Below are positions 14,430 to 23,064 of a stretch of DNA of 41,783 bases, in pieces (within the stretch, counting starts at the first letter, position 1; the number at the start of each line of letters is the position of its first letter). Under the pieces are notes generated by a model, which saw only the letters and a program-made list of their open reading frames with translations, had not been told where the DNA came from and made no database searches. Source of the DNA: Nocardiopsis trehalosi NBRC 14201 (GTDB taxonomy: Bacteria > Actinomycetota > Actinomycetes > Streptosporangiales > Streptosporangiaceae); contig NZ_BCRK01000032.1 in assembly GCF_001552555.1 (NCBI RefSeq), positions 1-41,783 on the forward strand, in the 5' to 3' direction. The translations under genes were made by a program, and so were the position numbers.

Positions 14430-15698
14430 TCAGGCGTCGCGCCACCACAGCAGGGCGTAGGCCGCCGCGAGGGCGGCGGTCGGCCAGGCCGCGAGAATGG
14501 TCAGCGCCCCCGCTGCGCCGTAGGGCTCCTCGGCGCCCGTGATCAGGTGCATGCCCGCCGCCGTCGGCAGCAGGTCGAGCGCCGCCACCAGCCACGGGGC
14601 ACCGAACTCGGCGCCGAGCAGCGGCACCGCCACCAGCAGCAGCACCATGGCGACGAGGGTGCCGGCCGTGCTGCGCAGCATGGTCCCGGCGGCGACCACC
14701 AGTGCCCCGGACAGCGCCAGGTACGCGGCCGTCCCGACGGCGGTGTCGCGCGCCTGGGCCCAGGTGAAGTCGCCCGCGTCGCCGAGCAGCGCGGCGGCCG
14801 TCGCCGTGCCGACGGCCGCCAGCACCAGGCCCCATCCGAACAGCATCGGGACCACGACGGCCACCTTCGCGGCCAGCATCCGCCCGCGCAGGGGGACCGC
14901 GCCGAGCGTGGAGCGGATGGCCCCGCTGCCGTACTCGCCGGTGATGATCAGCGCCGCGAACGCGATGAGCGGGAGCTGCGCGATGGGCAGCGCCCCCGCT
15001 GCGGCGGCGGGGGCGGGCATGGCCGTGTCGAATCCGTTGGCCGCGCTGGCCGCCGCCGAACCCGCCATGAGTCCGCCGGCCGCCACCATCAGCACGGCGG
15101 CCACGGCGGGCAGCCACCACGTCGACCGGACCGTCGCGGCCTTGAGCCATTCCGCCGCCACCGCCCCCGCGAGCCCACCGCCCTTGGCCGCGCCCCCGCG
15201 CCCGTCACCCTCTCCGCCGGACGCCATCGCTCGACGCGCCACTGCCACCCGCCCGGGTGCGGCGGGGGCCGGTGCCGCTGGCGTGTGCGGGTCCGGGGCA
15301 GTGGGCACCCGCGTCGCGGCCGATGCGGCGGCCGGATCGGGCGCCGGTGCCCGCGCGGCCGGACCGGTCGGTGGGCCGCCGGCGGCCGGGTCCGTTGTCG
15401 GGGCCGCTGCGGTCTCCCGCTCGCCGGCGGAGGGCCGGCCGTGTTCCCCCGGTGTGGTGATGTCCGCCGCCCGCCGCAGCCGGGACGGGGGAGTGCCCGG
15501 CCGGTCGTCGGGGGTCGGTGTCGGGGCGGCCGCGGGCTCCCCGTCCGCCCGATCGGTGGGTATGCCGTCCCTGTGATCGGCGGGTATGCCGCCGCTGCGG
15601 TCGGGGCGTGTGCCGTCCCGGCCTCGGCCGCCCCTTCGACGCCGGTCGTGGTCCCCCTCCGCCGAGGTGGGGCGTCTGCTGCCACCGAACATCCGCAT
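14430..15698 (-). CDS. ABC-2 type transporter permease with long disordered N-terminus
   Basis: A 422-residue protein. Residues 1 to about 185 are Pro/Ala/Asp-rich and look disordered; the rest is a polytopic ABC-2-like permease. AEWLKAATVRSTWWLP precedes the first membrane helix, TGEYGSGAIRSTLGAVPLRG is the typical cytoplasmic loop, and WWRDA is the end. The start follows AGGAAGG on the minus strand (plus 15704-15719 region). A Met just before the membrane part (MASGGEGDG) is an alternative giving a family-length protein. No ATPase gene is adjacent, which is odd. It is divergent from a histidine kinase gene 74 bp away. The substrate is unknown. Confidence 0.78.
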   Translation of the reverse strand: MRMFGGSRRPTSAEGDHDRRRRGGRGRDGTRPDRSGGIPADHRDGIPTDRADGEPAAAPTPTPDDRPGTPPSRLRRAADITTPGEHGRPSAGERETAAAPTTDPAAGGPPTGPAARAPAPDPAAASAATRVPTAPDPHTPAAPAPAAPGRVAVARRAMASGGEGDGRGGAAKGGGLAGAVAAEWLKAATVRSTWWLPAVAAVLMVAAGGLMAGSAAASAANGFDTAMPAPAAAAGALPIAQLPLIAFAALIITGEYGSGAIRSTLGAVPLRGRMLAAKVAVVVPMLFGWGLVLAAVGTATAAALLGDAGDFTWAQARDTAVGTAAYLALSGALVVAAGTMLRSTAGTLVAMVLLLVAVPLLGAEFGAPWLVAALDLLPTAAGMHLITGAEEPYGAAGALTILAAWPTAALAAAYALLWWRDA

Positions 15699-15772
15699 CG
15701 CGTGCCTTCCTCCCGTTCGTCCTAAGGTGAACCTAGGAACGGCACGGTCAGCGGCGCATATGGCGGTCGACG
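15699..15772. promoter_or_regulatory. Divergent permease/kinase intergenic region
   Basis: This 74-bp gap must hold the promoters of both genes. It contains an imperfect palindrome, CCTAAGGT-GA-ACCTAGG, at about 15720-15736, the most AT-rich spot nearby and a candidate binding site for the linked response regulator. That assignment is inference. Confidence 0.35.
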
Positions 15773-17932
15773 ATGATTCCACCCCTCTTTCGGTCACGGC
15801 TCCGGTCGGGCGATGTCCGCGGTGAGGACGCCGTCCTCACCGCGGTCCTCCTACTGCCGCTGCTGCTCGACGCCTTCGGCGGCCCCGCAGGCGGCCGCGC
15901 CCCGTTCGTGGTGGCCGTCGGCGTCCCGCTCGTCACGGCCACGGCCGTGCTCGCCCGGCGGCACCCGCTCGCCGCGCTGGCGGTGCCGCTGACCGCGCTC
16001 CTGGCCGAACCGCTGGTCCACCCGGCCGACGTGCTCGCTCCCGCCTTCGTCACCCCGGCCGTCGCGACGGCCGTGCTCGCCCTGCTCGCCGGGCGGCGGC
16101 TCCCCGACACGGACGGCTTCATCCGCCTGCTGGCGGTGGCCGCCCTCGCCGGGCTCGTCGCGCGCGTCGCCGCCGAGACCGCGCGGCGCGGCGCGTTCGG
16201 CGCGGTCGCGGGTGTACTCGACTGGCTCACGCTGCTGGTCGCCATGGCGGTCGTCGTACTGCTCCCGTGGCTGGTCGGCCGCTACCGCCGACAGGCGGTC
16301 GACCTGGCGCGCGCCGGGTGGGAGCGCGCCGGGCTGCTGGAGGCCCAGCAGCGCATCAGCGAAGACCGCGCCCGGCTGCGCGAACGCGGCCGCATCGCCC
16401 AGGACATGCACGACTCCCTCGGCCACGACCTCAGCCTGATCGCACTGCGCGCCGCCGCGCTGGAGGTCGCCCCCGGCCTCGACCCCGCCCACCGGTCGGC
16501 GGCGGCCGAGCTGCGCGCCGACGTGGCGGCCGCCGCCGAACGCCTCCGCGACGTCATCGGCGTGCTGCGCCCCGACGGCGGCGCGGCGCCGGAGGACCCG
16601 ACCCGTGTCGGCGTGAGCGAACTGGTCGAACGGGCCGCGGCGGCGGGCGTGCCCGTCACGGTCGACATCACCGCCGATACCGGCTCCGGTGCTGGCACCG
16701 GTTCCAGGATTGGCACCGTCCGCTCCGCTGCCCGCCCCGTCGCCGGGGGCGCGGGCGGGGACCCGCTTCCCACCGGCGCTCGCGACGGCGTCCGCGTGGA
16801 TACGGCGTCGCCGGGCGGCGCCGCCGACCCCGTCGCCGACTCCACTGATGATCCCGGCTCCGGCTCCACTGATGACCCCACTCATGACTCCACTGCCGAC
16901 CCCGCTGCGAACGTCCCGCCGATGGTGCTGCGGGCGGCGGCGCGGGTGGTCCAGGAGGCGTTGACGAACGCCGCCAAGCACGCCCCCGGTGCCGACGTGG
17001 CCGTGCGCGTCCGGCACCTGCCGGACCGTACCGAGGTCGTCGTCGACAACGGGCCGCCGCCCGGTGGGGACACCGCCCCGGCGGCGCGGCGCGGGGCCAC
17101 CGCACGGGTCCCGGTCGCCGCCGGGCGGGTGGGGGGCCGAGGGCCGGGCCGCGGCAGTGTGGACGCGGCGCCGACCGCCGAGCCCGCTCGCGCCCCGTCC
17201 GGCGCGGTGCCGTCCGACGCCGGGCCCGGCCGACCGGCCCCCGGCGGCGGACGCGCCGCGCCGGACCGACCCGCTCCCGGCGGGTACGGCCTGGTCGGGC
17301 TGCACGAGCGGGTGCGGCTGCTCGGCGGCACGCTCCGGGCCGGACCCGCCGGGAACGGCGGCCACGGTGGTCAGGGCGGGTTCACGGTCACCGCCGTGCT
17401 GCCGCACGACGCTCCGCCGGGCGCCGACGACGCGGCGGCGGTCGGCGGCGGCCCCGTCGACGCATCCGGCGCGCACGCCGCGTCGGCGTCGGCCCGCCAG
17501 CACCGGGAGCGCGCCCGGCTGACACGCCGCCGTCTGACCTCGGTGTTCGCCGTGCCGCTGGGTGCCGTCGCCGCGATCGGCCTCGTCCTGCTGGCGGTGG
17601 AGGGCGCCCTGTCGACCGGCAACGACCTCGACGGCGCGGTCTACGCGGACCTGCGGATCGGCGACGACCGCGACGCGGTCACGCCCCGGCTCCCGTTCCT
17701 GCAGACCTTCGAGGACCACTCCGACCTGGCCCCGGCGCCGCCCCGGGGCGCCGACTGCGTCTCCTACTGGACGGAGGAGCAGACCGACGACCGCCTGTTC
17801 TACCGGCTCTGCTTCGTCGACGGTCGGCTGGCGACCAAGGACGTGTTCCCGCGCGCGGCCCTGTCGCCCAGCGCCGACACCCGGCCGGACCCGGCAGCGG
17901 ACACGGCGCCTATGGGCGTGCGGCTGTTGTGA
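15773..17932 (+). CDS. Sensor histidine kinase (HisKA_3 type) with inserts and a C-terminal outer domain
   Basis: A 719-residue NarL/DesK-class kinase that should phosphorylate the response regulator at 18469. Residues 1-170 form several membrane helices. The dimerisation helix has His213 in DMHDSLGHDL. The ATPase domain shows the N-box (EALTNAAKHA, Asn399), DNG with Asp425, and GYGLVGLHERV from Gly504. Two low-complexity inserts interrupt it: about 295-385 (Gly/Ser/Thr/Asp-rich, DSTDDP repeats) and about 430-500 (Pro/Ala/Gly-rich). After the kinase comes another membrane helix (about 590-612) and a 107-residue tail with two Cys that should lie outside. This tail is unusual and may be a sensor. 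Confidence 0.85.
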   Translation: MIPPLFRSRLRSGDVRGEDAVLTAVLLLPLLLDAFGGPAGGRAPFVVAVGVPLVTATAVLARRHPLAALAVPLTALLAEPLVHPADVLAPAFVTPAVATAVLALLAGRRLPDTDGFIRLLAVAALAGLVARVAAETARRGAFGAVAGVLDWLTLLVAMAVVVLLPWLVGRYRRQAVDLARAGWERAGLLEAQQRISEDRARLRERGRIAQDMHDSLGHDLSLIALRAAALEVAPGLDPAHRSAAAELRADVAAAAERLRDVIGVLRPDGGAAPEDPTRVGVSELVERAAAAGVPVTVDITADTGSGAGTGSRIGTVRSAARPVAGGAGGDPLPTGARDGVRVDTASPGGAADPVADSTDDPGSGSTDDPTHDSTADPAANVPPMVLRAAARVVQEALTNAAKHAPGADVAVRVRHLPDRTEVVVDNGPPPGGDTAPAARRGATARVPVAAGRVGGRGPGRGSVDAAPTAEPARAPSGAVPSDAGPGRPAPGGGRAAPDRPAPGGYGLVGLHERVRLLGGTLRAGPAGNGGHGGQGGFTVTAVLPHDAPPGADDAAAVGGGPVDASGAHAASASARQHRERARLTRRRLTSVFAVPLGAVAAIGLVLLAVEGALSTGNDLDGAVYADLRIGDDRDAVTPRLPFLQTFEDHSDLAPAPPRGADCVSYWTEEQTDDRLFYRLCFVDGRLATKDVFPRAALSPSADTRPDPAADTAPMGVRLL

Positions 17933-18468
17933 GTCGTCCGGTTGCTGGCTGCCCCGTGCCCGGCGTCCGGCCGCCCCGTGCCCGGTGGGGACTGTTCCGT
18001 TCATGGTCGGGTTCGGCCGCTGTCAGCGGTGACGGTGCCCAGTGGTGTGCGGCCGTTGTGAGTCCCCGGTGCGTGGCGGGGGTGGGGGAGGGTGGTCGTC
18101 TCGTCGGGAGGCGGGCGCGGTCGGCCGCCCGTACGCTGCTCTCGGTGAGGGCCGGGACTCCCGCGCCCGGCGGCCCGCGTCCGGCCGGCCGTGCCCGTTC
18201 CCCTGTGCCCGGTCCTCCGCCCGCTGTCAGCGGAGACAGCGCTCGGTGGCGTGTGGCCGGTTATGGGTGCCCGGTGTGTGGTGTTCCGGTGCGTGGGTGG
18301 TGCGGTGTCCTCGGCGGGAGACGGGTGCGGCCCGTCACCCGTACGCTGCTCCCGGTGGTCGTCCCGGGCCGGGGTCGTCCGTGCCCGTCGGCCCGTGCCC
18401 GGTCGGGTCCGTTCCGTGCCCGGTCGCGTCCGCCCACTGTCGTTGTCCGCCGAGAACGAGAGACGTCC
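17933..18468 (+). repeat. 536-bp spacer with about 204-bp diverged tandem repeats
   Basis: The palindrome CCGCTGTCAGCGG occurs at 18017-18029 and again at 18221-18233, and the sequence after each copy is related for most of the 204-bp period, for example GTACGCTGCTCTCGGTG and later GTACGCTGCTCCCGGTG. A third, weaker start (CCCACTGTC) is near 18433. The repeats carry an open frame in phase with the response regulator, but its composition is not protein-like. The promoter of the response regulator must be here if it is not read through from the kinase. Confidence 0.6.
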
Positions 18469-19140
18469 GTGATCCGAGTACTGCTGGCCGACGATGAACC
18501 GCTGATCCGCGCCGGGGTGCGTGCCGTCCTGGCGGCCGACCCGGAGATCGACGTCGTCGCGGAGGCCGCCGACGGCCGCGAGGCGGTCGAGCGCGTCCGC
18601 TCCCACCGACCCGACGTGGCGCTGCTCGACATCGTCATGCCGCGCATGGACGGCCTGTCCGCCGCCGCCGAGATCCGCGCCGGGGTGCCCTCGACGGGGG
18701 TGCTCATGCTGACCACGTTCGCGGAGGACGAGTACATCGCCCGCGCCCTGGGCTCCGGGGCCAGCGGATTCCTGCTCAAGCTCGGCGCCCCCGCGGAGTT
18801 GCACGCCGCCGTGCGCGCGGTGGCCGACGGGGCGGCGTTCCTGTCGCCGCAGATCGCGCACCGGGTGATCCGGGCGCTGACCACCGGTGGCGCGGGCGGC
18901 CGGATGACGCGGGCGGCCCGCGCCCGTGAGCAGGTCGACGCGCTGACCCCGCGCGAGCGCGAGGTCCTGGCCCTGGTGGGCGCCGGCGCGTCGAACGCGG
19001 AGATCGCCCGGCGGTTGCACGTGGTGGAGGGGACGGTGAAGGTGTTCGTCAGTGCCATCCTGCGCAGTCTCGACGTCCGCAACCGGGTGCAGGCGGCGAT
19101 CATCGCCTACGAGGCCGGCCTGGTCGACACCCTGCACTGA
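18469..19140 (+). CDS. LuxR/NarL family response regulator
   Basis: A 223-residue DNA-binding response regulator. The receiver domain has the acidic pair in LLADDEPLIRAG, the phosphoacceptor Asp54 in LLDIVMPRMDG and the conserved Lys in FLLKLG. The C-terminal helix-turn-helix reads LTPREREVLALVGAGASNAE followed by VEGTVKVFVSAIL. I take GTG 18469, which gives the standard N-terminus VIRVLLADDEP. The frame stays open to 17929, but that extension is repeat sequence. The partner is the kinase ending at 17932, and the divergent permease is a plausible target. Confidence 0.9.
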   Translation: MIRVLLADDEPLIRAGVRAVLAADPEIDVVAEAADGREAVERVRSHRPDVALLDIVMPRMDGLSAAAEIRAGVPSTGVLMLTTFAEDEYIARALGSGASGFLLKLGAPAELHAAVRAVADGAAFLSPQIAHRVIRALTTGGAGGRMTRAARAREQVDALTPREREVLALVGAGASNAEIARRLHVVEGTVKVFVSAILRSLDVRNRVQAAIIAYEAGLVDTLH

Positions 19141-19313
19141 GGCCGGCACGGCTTCGGGTGACGCCGTGCAACCGACACCCGAGGCCCGCCCGCCGGTCCC
19201 TCCCGGCCCGCTGCCGTGCTCCGGATCGCCGGGCGGGCTATGCCCTTCGGCAGGCGGGGGTGGACGCGATGGTGGGATGCCGGGCGGCCCGGCCCGGGGC
19301 GACGCTGGCGGGT

Positions 19314-20558
19314 ATGACAGCACTGCGCCATCCCTTCGCCCGCCGCCGGGCCGCGCTCGGGGCCGCCGTCGCGGCCGCCGTCACCGCCGCGTCCGCCGTC
19401 GGCCTGCCCGCGCTCGCCGACGGCGGGGCCGACACCGGACCGCCCGCGACATTCCGCCTGCCCGAGCCCACCGGCCCGCACGACGTCGGCACCCTGGACC
19501 TGCACCTGGTCGACGCCGACCGCCCCGACCCCCTCGCCGACGGCGAGCCCCGCGAGCTGATGGCGAGCGTCTGGTACCCGGCGGAGCACCGGCGCGGGAA
19601 GCCCGCCACCCCCTACCTCAGCGACGGCGTGGCGCGCATCTACGACCAGACCTCCGGCCACATGGGCATCGACCCGGGCGAGGTCGACTTCGCCGGCGCC
19701 CGCACCCACGCGCAGACCCGCGCCCCCGTCGCCGACGGCCTCACCGGCGCCCCCGTCGTCGTCTACTCGCCCGGCGGCGGCAGCCCGCGGTTCCTCGGCA
19801 CCACGCTGGTCGAAGAGCTGGCCTCGCACGGGTTCGTGGTCGTCACCGTCGACCACCCCCACCAGGCCCCCGTGGAGTACCCCGACCGGATGACCATGCC
19901 CGCCCCCGACCCCGACATGGCCGCCATGCTCGCCGACCGGGCCGACGACCTGTCGTTCGTCATCGACACCATCGAGGAGCTGGCCGCCGGGGCCGAACCC
20001 GACGCCGAGGGCCGCCCCCTGCCCGACGGGCTCGCCGGCGCCCTGGACCCCGAGCGGGTGGGCGTGTTCGGCCACTCCATGGGCGGGTTCGCCACCGCCG
20101 AGGCGATGCTGGACGACCCCCGCATCGACGTCGGCGCCGACCTCGACGGCAGCATGAGCCCGAAGTACGGCCGCGCGTCCCAGGAGGGCGTCGACCGCCC
20201 GTTCCTGCTCATGGGCGGCGGCGAGAACGGCGACGAGGGGCAGCCCCACCACCACCTCACCACGCCCGAGTGGAACGACTTCTGGGCCAACTCCCCGGGC
20301 TGGAAGCGCGACCTCTACCTGGCCGACGCCGAGCACATGTCCTTCACCGACTTCCAGGCGGTCTTCCCGCAGATCCGGCGGCCCGCCGGCATGGACCCGG
20401 AGGCGGTGGAGGGCGCCATCGGCACCATCTCCCCGATGCGCTCGGTCGCCGTGCAGCGCACCTACGTCACCGCGCTGTTCGACCACCACCTGCGCGGCGG
20501 CCCCGGCGACCCCTTCGACACCCCGTCCCGCTACCCGCAGGCCGAGTTCATCGACTGA
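19314..20558 (+). CDS. Secreted alpha/beta hydrolase (PAF-acetylhydrolase/lipase-like)
   Basis: A 414-residue probable secreted esterase or lipase. The N-terminus FARRRAALGAAVAAAVTAAS followed by AVGLPALA is a signal peptide with possible cleavage after ALA. The oxyanion-side segment is VVVYSPGGGSPRF, the nucleophile Ser255 sits in GHSMGG, and AEHMSFTDF near the end carries the probable catalytic His. The layout fits platelet-activating-factor acetylhydrolase-like enzymes, but the substrate is unknown. ATG 19314 gives a clean signal peptide; upstream in-frame starts exist. An 11-bp stem-loop after the stop ends the unit. Confidence 0.82.
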   Translation: MTALRHPFARRRAALGAAVAAAVTAASAVGLPALADGGADTGPPATFRLPEPTGPHDVGTLDLHLVDADRPDPLADGEPRELMASVWYPAEHRRGKPATPYLSDGVARIYDQTSGHMGIDPGEVDFAGARTHAQTRAPVADGLTGAPVVVYSPGGGSPRFLGTTLVEELASHGFVVVTVDHPHQAPVEYPDRMTMPAPDPDMAAMLADRADDLSFVIDTIEELAAGAEPDAEGRPLPDGLAGALDPERVGVFGHSMGGFATAEAMLDDPRIDVGADLDGSMSPKYGRASQEGVDRPFLLMGGGENGDEGQPHHHLTTPEWNDFWANSPGWKRDLYLADAEHMSFTDFQAVFPQIRRPAGMDPEAVEGAIGTISPMRSVAVQRTYVTALFDHHLRGGPGDPFDTPSRYPQAEFID

Positions 20559-20572
20559 CGGCCCCGCCCGAC

Positions 20573-20601
20573 CGCGCCCCGGCGCCCGCCGCCGGGGCGC
20601 G
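20573..20601 (+). terminator. Stem-loop between hydrolase and alr
   Basis: A perfect 11-bp stem, 20573-20583 with 20591-20601, loop GCCCGCC, 14 nt after the hydrolase stop and 15 nt before the alr ATG. Confidence 0.55.
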
Positions 20602-20616
20602 TGCCAGACTTGACCC

Positions 20617-21762
20617 ATGCCTTCCAGCCACGCCGAAGCCCGCATCGACCTGGGCGCCATCAGCGAGAACGTCGAACTGCTGCGCCGGGCCGCCCCCGGT
20701 GCCCAGGCCATGGGCGTCGTCAAGGCCGACGGCTACGGGCACGGCATGCTGCCCGCCGCCCGCGCGATGCTCGCGGGCGGCGCCACCTGGCTGGGGACGG
20801 CGTTCGTGGAGGAGGCCCTGGAGATCCGCGCCGCCGGGCTCACGGTGCCCGTTGTGGCGTGGATCCTGCCGCCGGGCGCCCCGCTCGCCGCCGCCGTGGC
20901 CGCCGACATCGACCTGGGGGTCAGCACCCCCGAACTGGTCGGCGAGATCGCCGCCGCCGCCCGCACCGCCGGCCGCCCGGCCCGCGTCCACCTCAAGGCC
21001 GACACCGGGCTCACCCGCGGCGGCGTCACCGCCGACCGGTGGCCCGAGGCCGTGGCCGCCGCCGCCCGCGCCGAGGCCGAGGGGCTGCTCCGCGTCACCG
21101 GCGTCTTCTCCCACTTCGCCTGCGCCGACGAACCCGGCCACCCGTCCATCGCCGCGCAGACCGCCGTGTTCCACGACGCGCTGGCCGTCGCCGAGAGGGC
21201 CGGGCTCCGACCCGAGGTGCGCCACCTCGCCAACTCGCCCGCCACCCTCACCCGGCCCGAGACCCACTTCGACCTGGTCCGCCCCGGGGTGTCCGCGTAC
21301 GGCATCAACCCCGTGCCCGACGCCCCCGCTGGGCGCGGCCTGCGCCCCGCCATGACCCTGCGGGCCCGGATCGCCCTGGTCAAGCGCGTCCCGGCGGGCA
21401 GCGGGGTGTCCTACGGCCACCGCTACACCACCCCCGGGCCCGCCGACCTCGCGCTCGTCCCGCTCGGCTACGCCGACGGCGTCCCCCGCGCCGCCACCAA
21501 CACCGGCCCGGTCCTCGTCGCCGGGCGGCGCCGCACCATCGCCGGAACGGTGTGCATGGACCAGTTCATGGTCGACCTCGACGGCGACACCGCCGACCCC
21601 GGCTCCTACGCGGTGCTGTTCGGCCCCGGTGACGGCGGCGAACCCACCGCCCAGGAGTGGGCCGACCTGCTCGGCACCATCCCCTACGAGATCGTCACCC
21701 GCGTCGGCCCGCGCGTCCCGCGCGTCTACACCGGCGCCCGCACCGGGGTCGACGCCGGCTAA
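20617..21762 (+). CDS. alr: Alanine racemase
   Basis: PLP-dependent interconversion of L- and D-alanine for peptidoglycan. The PLP lysine is Lys36 in VVKADGYGHG and the second catalytic base is Tyr266 in GVSYGHRYTT. AGTVCMDQFMVDL is the typical late motif. The 381 residues are a normal length. It stands just upstream of the tsaE-tsaB-rimI-tsaD genes, a common actinomycete order. The start ATG 20617 follows a GC-rich stem-loop closely, with no strong ribosome binding site visible. Confidence 0.95.
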   Translation: MPSSHAEARIDLGAISENVELLRRAAPGAQAMGVVKADGYGHGMLPAARAMLAGGATWLGTAFVEEALEIRAAGLTVPVVAWILPPGAPLAAAVAADIDLGVSTPELVGEIAAAARTAGRPARVHLKADTGLTRGGVTADRWPEAVAAAARAEAEGLLRVTGVFSHFACADEPGHPSIAAQTAVFHDALAVAERAGLRPEVRHLANSPATLTRPETHFDLVRPGVSAYGINPVPDAPAGRGLRPAMTLRARIALVKRVPAGSGVSYGHRYTTPGPADLALVPLGYADGVPRAATNTGPVLVAGRRRTIAGTVCMDQFMVDLDGDTADPGSYAVLFGPGDGGEPTAQEWADLLGTIPYEIVTRVGPRVPRVYTGARTGVDAG

Positions 21763-21883
21763 GCCCCGACCCGCGCCGCCGACCCGCGCAACGGGTCACG
21801 AGCGGCCCCGGGAGTGCCTACCCTGGTGGGAGGGCGGTCCGCTGCCGCCGACCGCCGCCTCCGACCCGTCGAGCCTGCGAGCC

Positions 21884-22378
21884 ATGACCGACACCACTGA
21901 CACCACCACACCCGCGTCCACCGCGGTCGTCACCGCCGCCACCGGTCCCGACATGCGCGCGCTCGGCCGCCGCCTCGGCGGGCTGCTGCGCGCGGGCGAC
22001 GTGCTGATCCTGTCCGGGCCGCTCGGCGCCGGCAAGACCACCCTCACCCAGGGCATCGGCGAAGGGCTGGGCGTGCGCGGCCCCGTCACCTCGCCCACGT
22101 TCGTCATCTCCCGCATCCACCCGTCGCTGGTCGGCGGGCCCGACCTGGTGCACGTCGACGCCTACCGGCTGGGCGACGCCGCCGAGGTCGACGACCTCGA
22201 CCTCGACACCACCCTGCCCGACTCCGTCACCATCGTGGAGTGGGGCGAGGGCGTCGCCGAGGAGCTGTCCGACGACCGGCTGGAGGTCGCCATCGACCGC
22301 GCCTCCGACGACTCCCGCACCGTCCGGCTCACCGGGGTCGGCCCCCGCTGGGCCGGGGTCCCCCTCGACGCGGAATAG
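21884..22378 (+). CDS. tsaE: tRNA t6A biosynthesis ATPase TsaE
   Basis: A 164-residue P-loop ATPase that works with TsaB and TsaD in forming threonylcarbamoyladenosine at position 37 of ANN-decoding tRNAs. Walker A is SGPLGAGKTTLTQG; TSPTFVISRIH and LVHVDAYRLGD are family motifs, and VEWGEG near the end is typical. The N-terminal Thr-rich stretch is variable. ATG 21884 is chosen because the upstream in-frame sequence is low complexity. tsaB starts 11 bp after its stop. Confidence 0.93.
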   Translation: MTDTTDTTTPASTAVVTAATGPDMRALGRRLGGLLRAGDVLILSGPLGAGKTTLTQGIGEGLGVRGPVTSPTFVISRIHPSLVGGPDLVHVDAYRLGDAAEVDDLDLDTTLPDSVTIVEWGEGVAEELSDDRLEVAIDRASDDSRTVRLTGVGPRWAGVPLDAE

Positions 22379-22389
22379 GCTGGTCCACC

Positions 22390-23064
22390 GTGCTCCTTCT
22401 GGCTTTCGACACCGCCACCCCGGCCGTCACGGCCGCGGTCTGCGCCCTCGACGGCGACGGCGTCCGGGTCCGGGCCGCCTCCTCCTCGGTCGACGCCCGC
22501 CGCCACGGCGAACTGCTCACCCCCGCCATCCGCGACGTGCTCGCCGACGCCGGGTGCGGCCTCGGCGACCTCACCCACATCGCGGTCGGCATCGGCCCCG
22601 GCCCCTACACCGGACTGCGCGTCGGCCTGGCCACCGCGCACGCCCTCGCCGACGCGCTCGGCGTCCCCTGCCACGGGGTGGCCACCCTCGACGCGGTCGC
22701 GTTCGCCTCCGGCCGCACCGGCCCGTTCATCGCGGCCACCGACGCCCGGCGCAAAGAGGTGTTCTGGGCGCGCTACGCCGACGCCGCCACCCGCACCGGC
22801 GACATCGCCGTCGACCGCCCCGCCGACATCGACACCGGCGGGCTCCCGGTGATCGGGCACGGGGCGCGGATGTACGCCGACGTGCTCGGCGCCGACCCCG
22901 CCGCCGCCGACCCGCTGCACCCCTCCGCCGCCGCGCTCGGCGAGGTCGCGCTGCGCCGCCTGGCCGCGGGCGCCGACCTGCCCGAACCGCGCCCGCTCTA
23001 CCTGCGCCGCCCCGACGCCACCGTGCCCGGCGCCCCCAAGAAGGTCCGGCAGTGGTCGGCGTGA
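22390..23064 (+). CDS. tsaB: tRNA t6A biosynthesis protein TsaB
   Basis: A 224-residue inactive ASKHA-fold partner that scaffolds TsaD and TsaE in the t6A complex. LLLAFDTATPAVTAAVCALD at the start, the HGELLTPAIRDVL segment and the central GIGPGPYTGLRVGLATA are diagnostic. The start is GTG 22390, immediately after tsaE. It overlaps rimI at the 3' end. Confidence 0.94.
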   Translation: MLLLAFDTATPAVTAAVCALDGDGVRVRAASSSVDARRHGELLTPAIRDVLADAGCGLGDLTHIAVGIGPGPYTGLRVGLATAHALADALGVPCHGVATLDAVAFASGRTGPFIAATDARRKEVFWARYADAATRTGDIAVDRPADIDTGGLPVIGHGARMYADVLGADPAAADPLHPSAAALGEVALRRLAAGADLPEPRPLYLRRPDATVPGAPKKVRQWSA

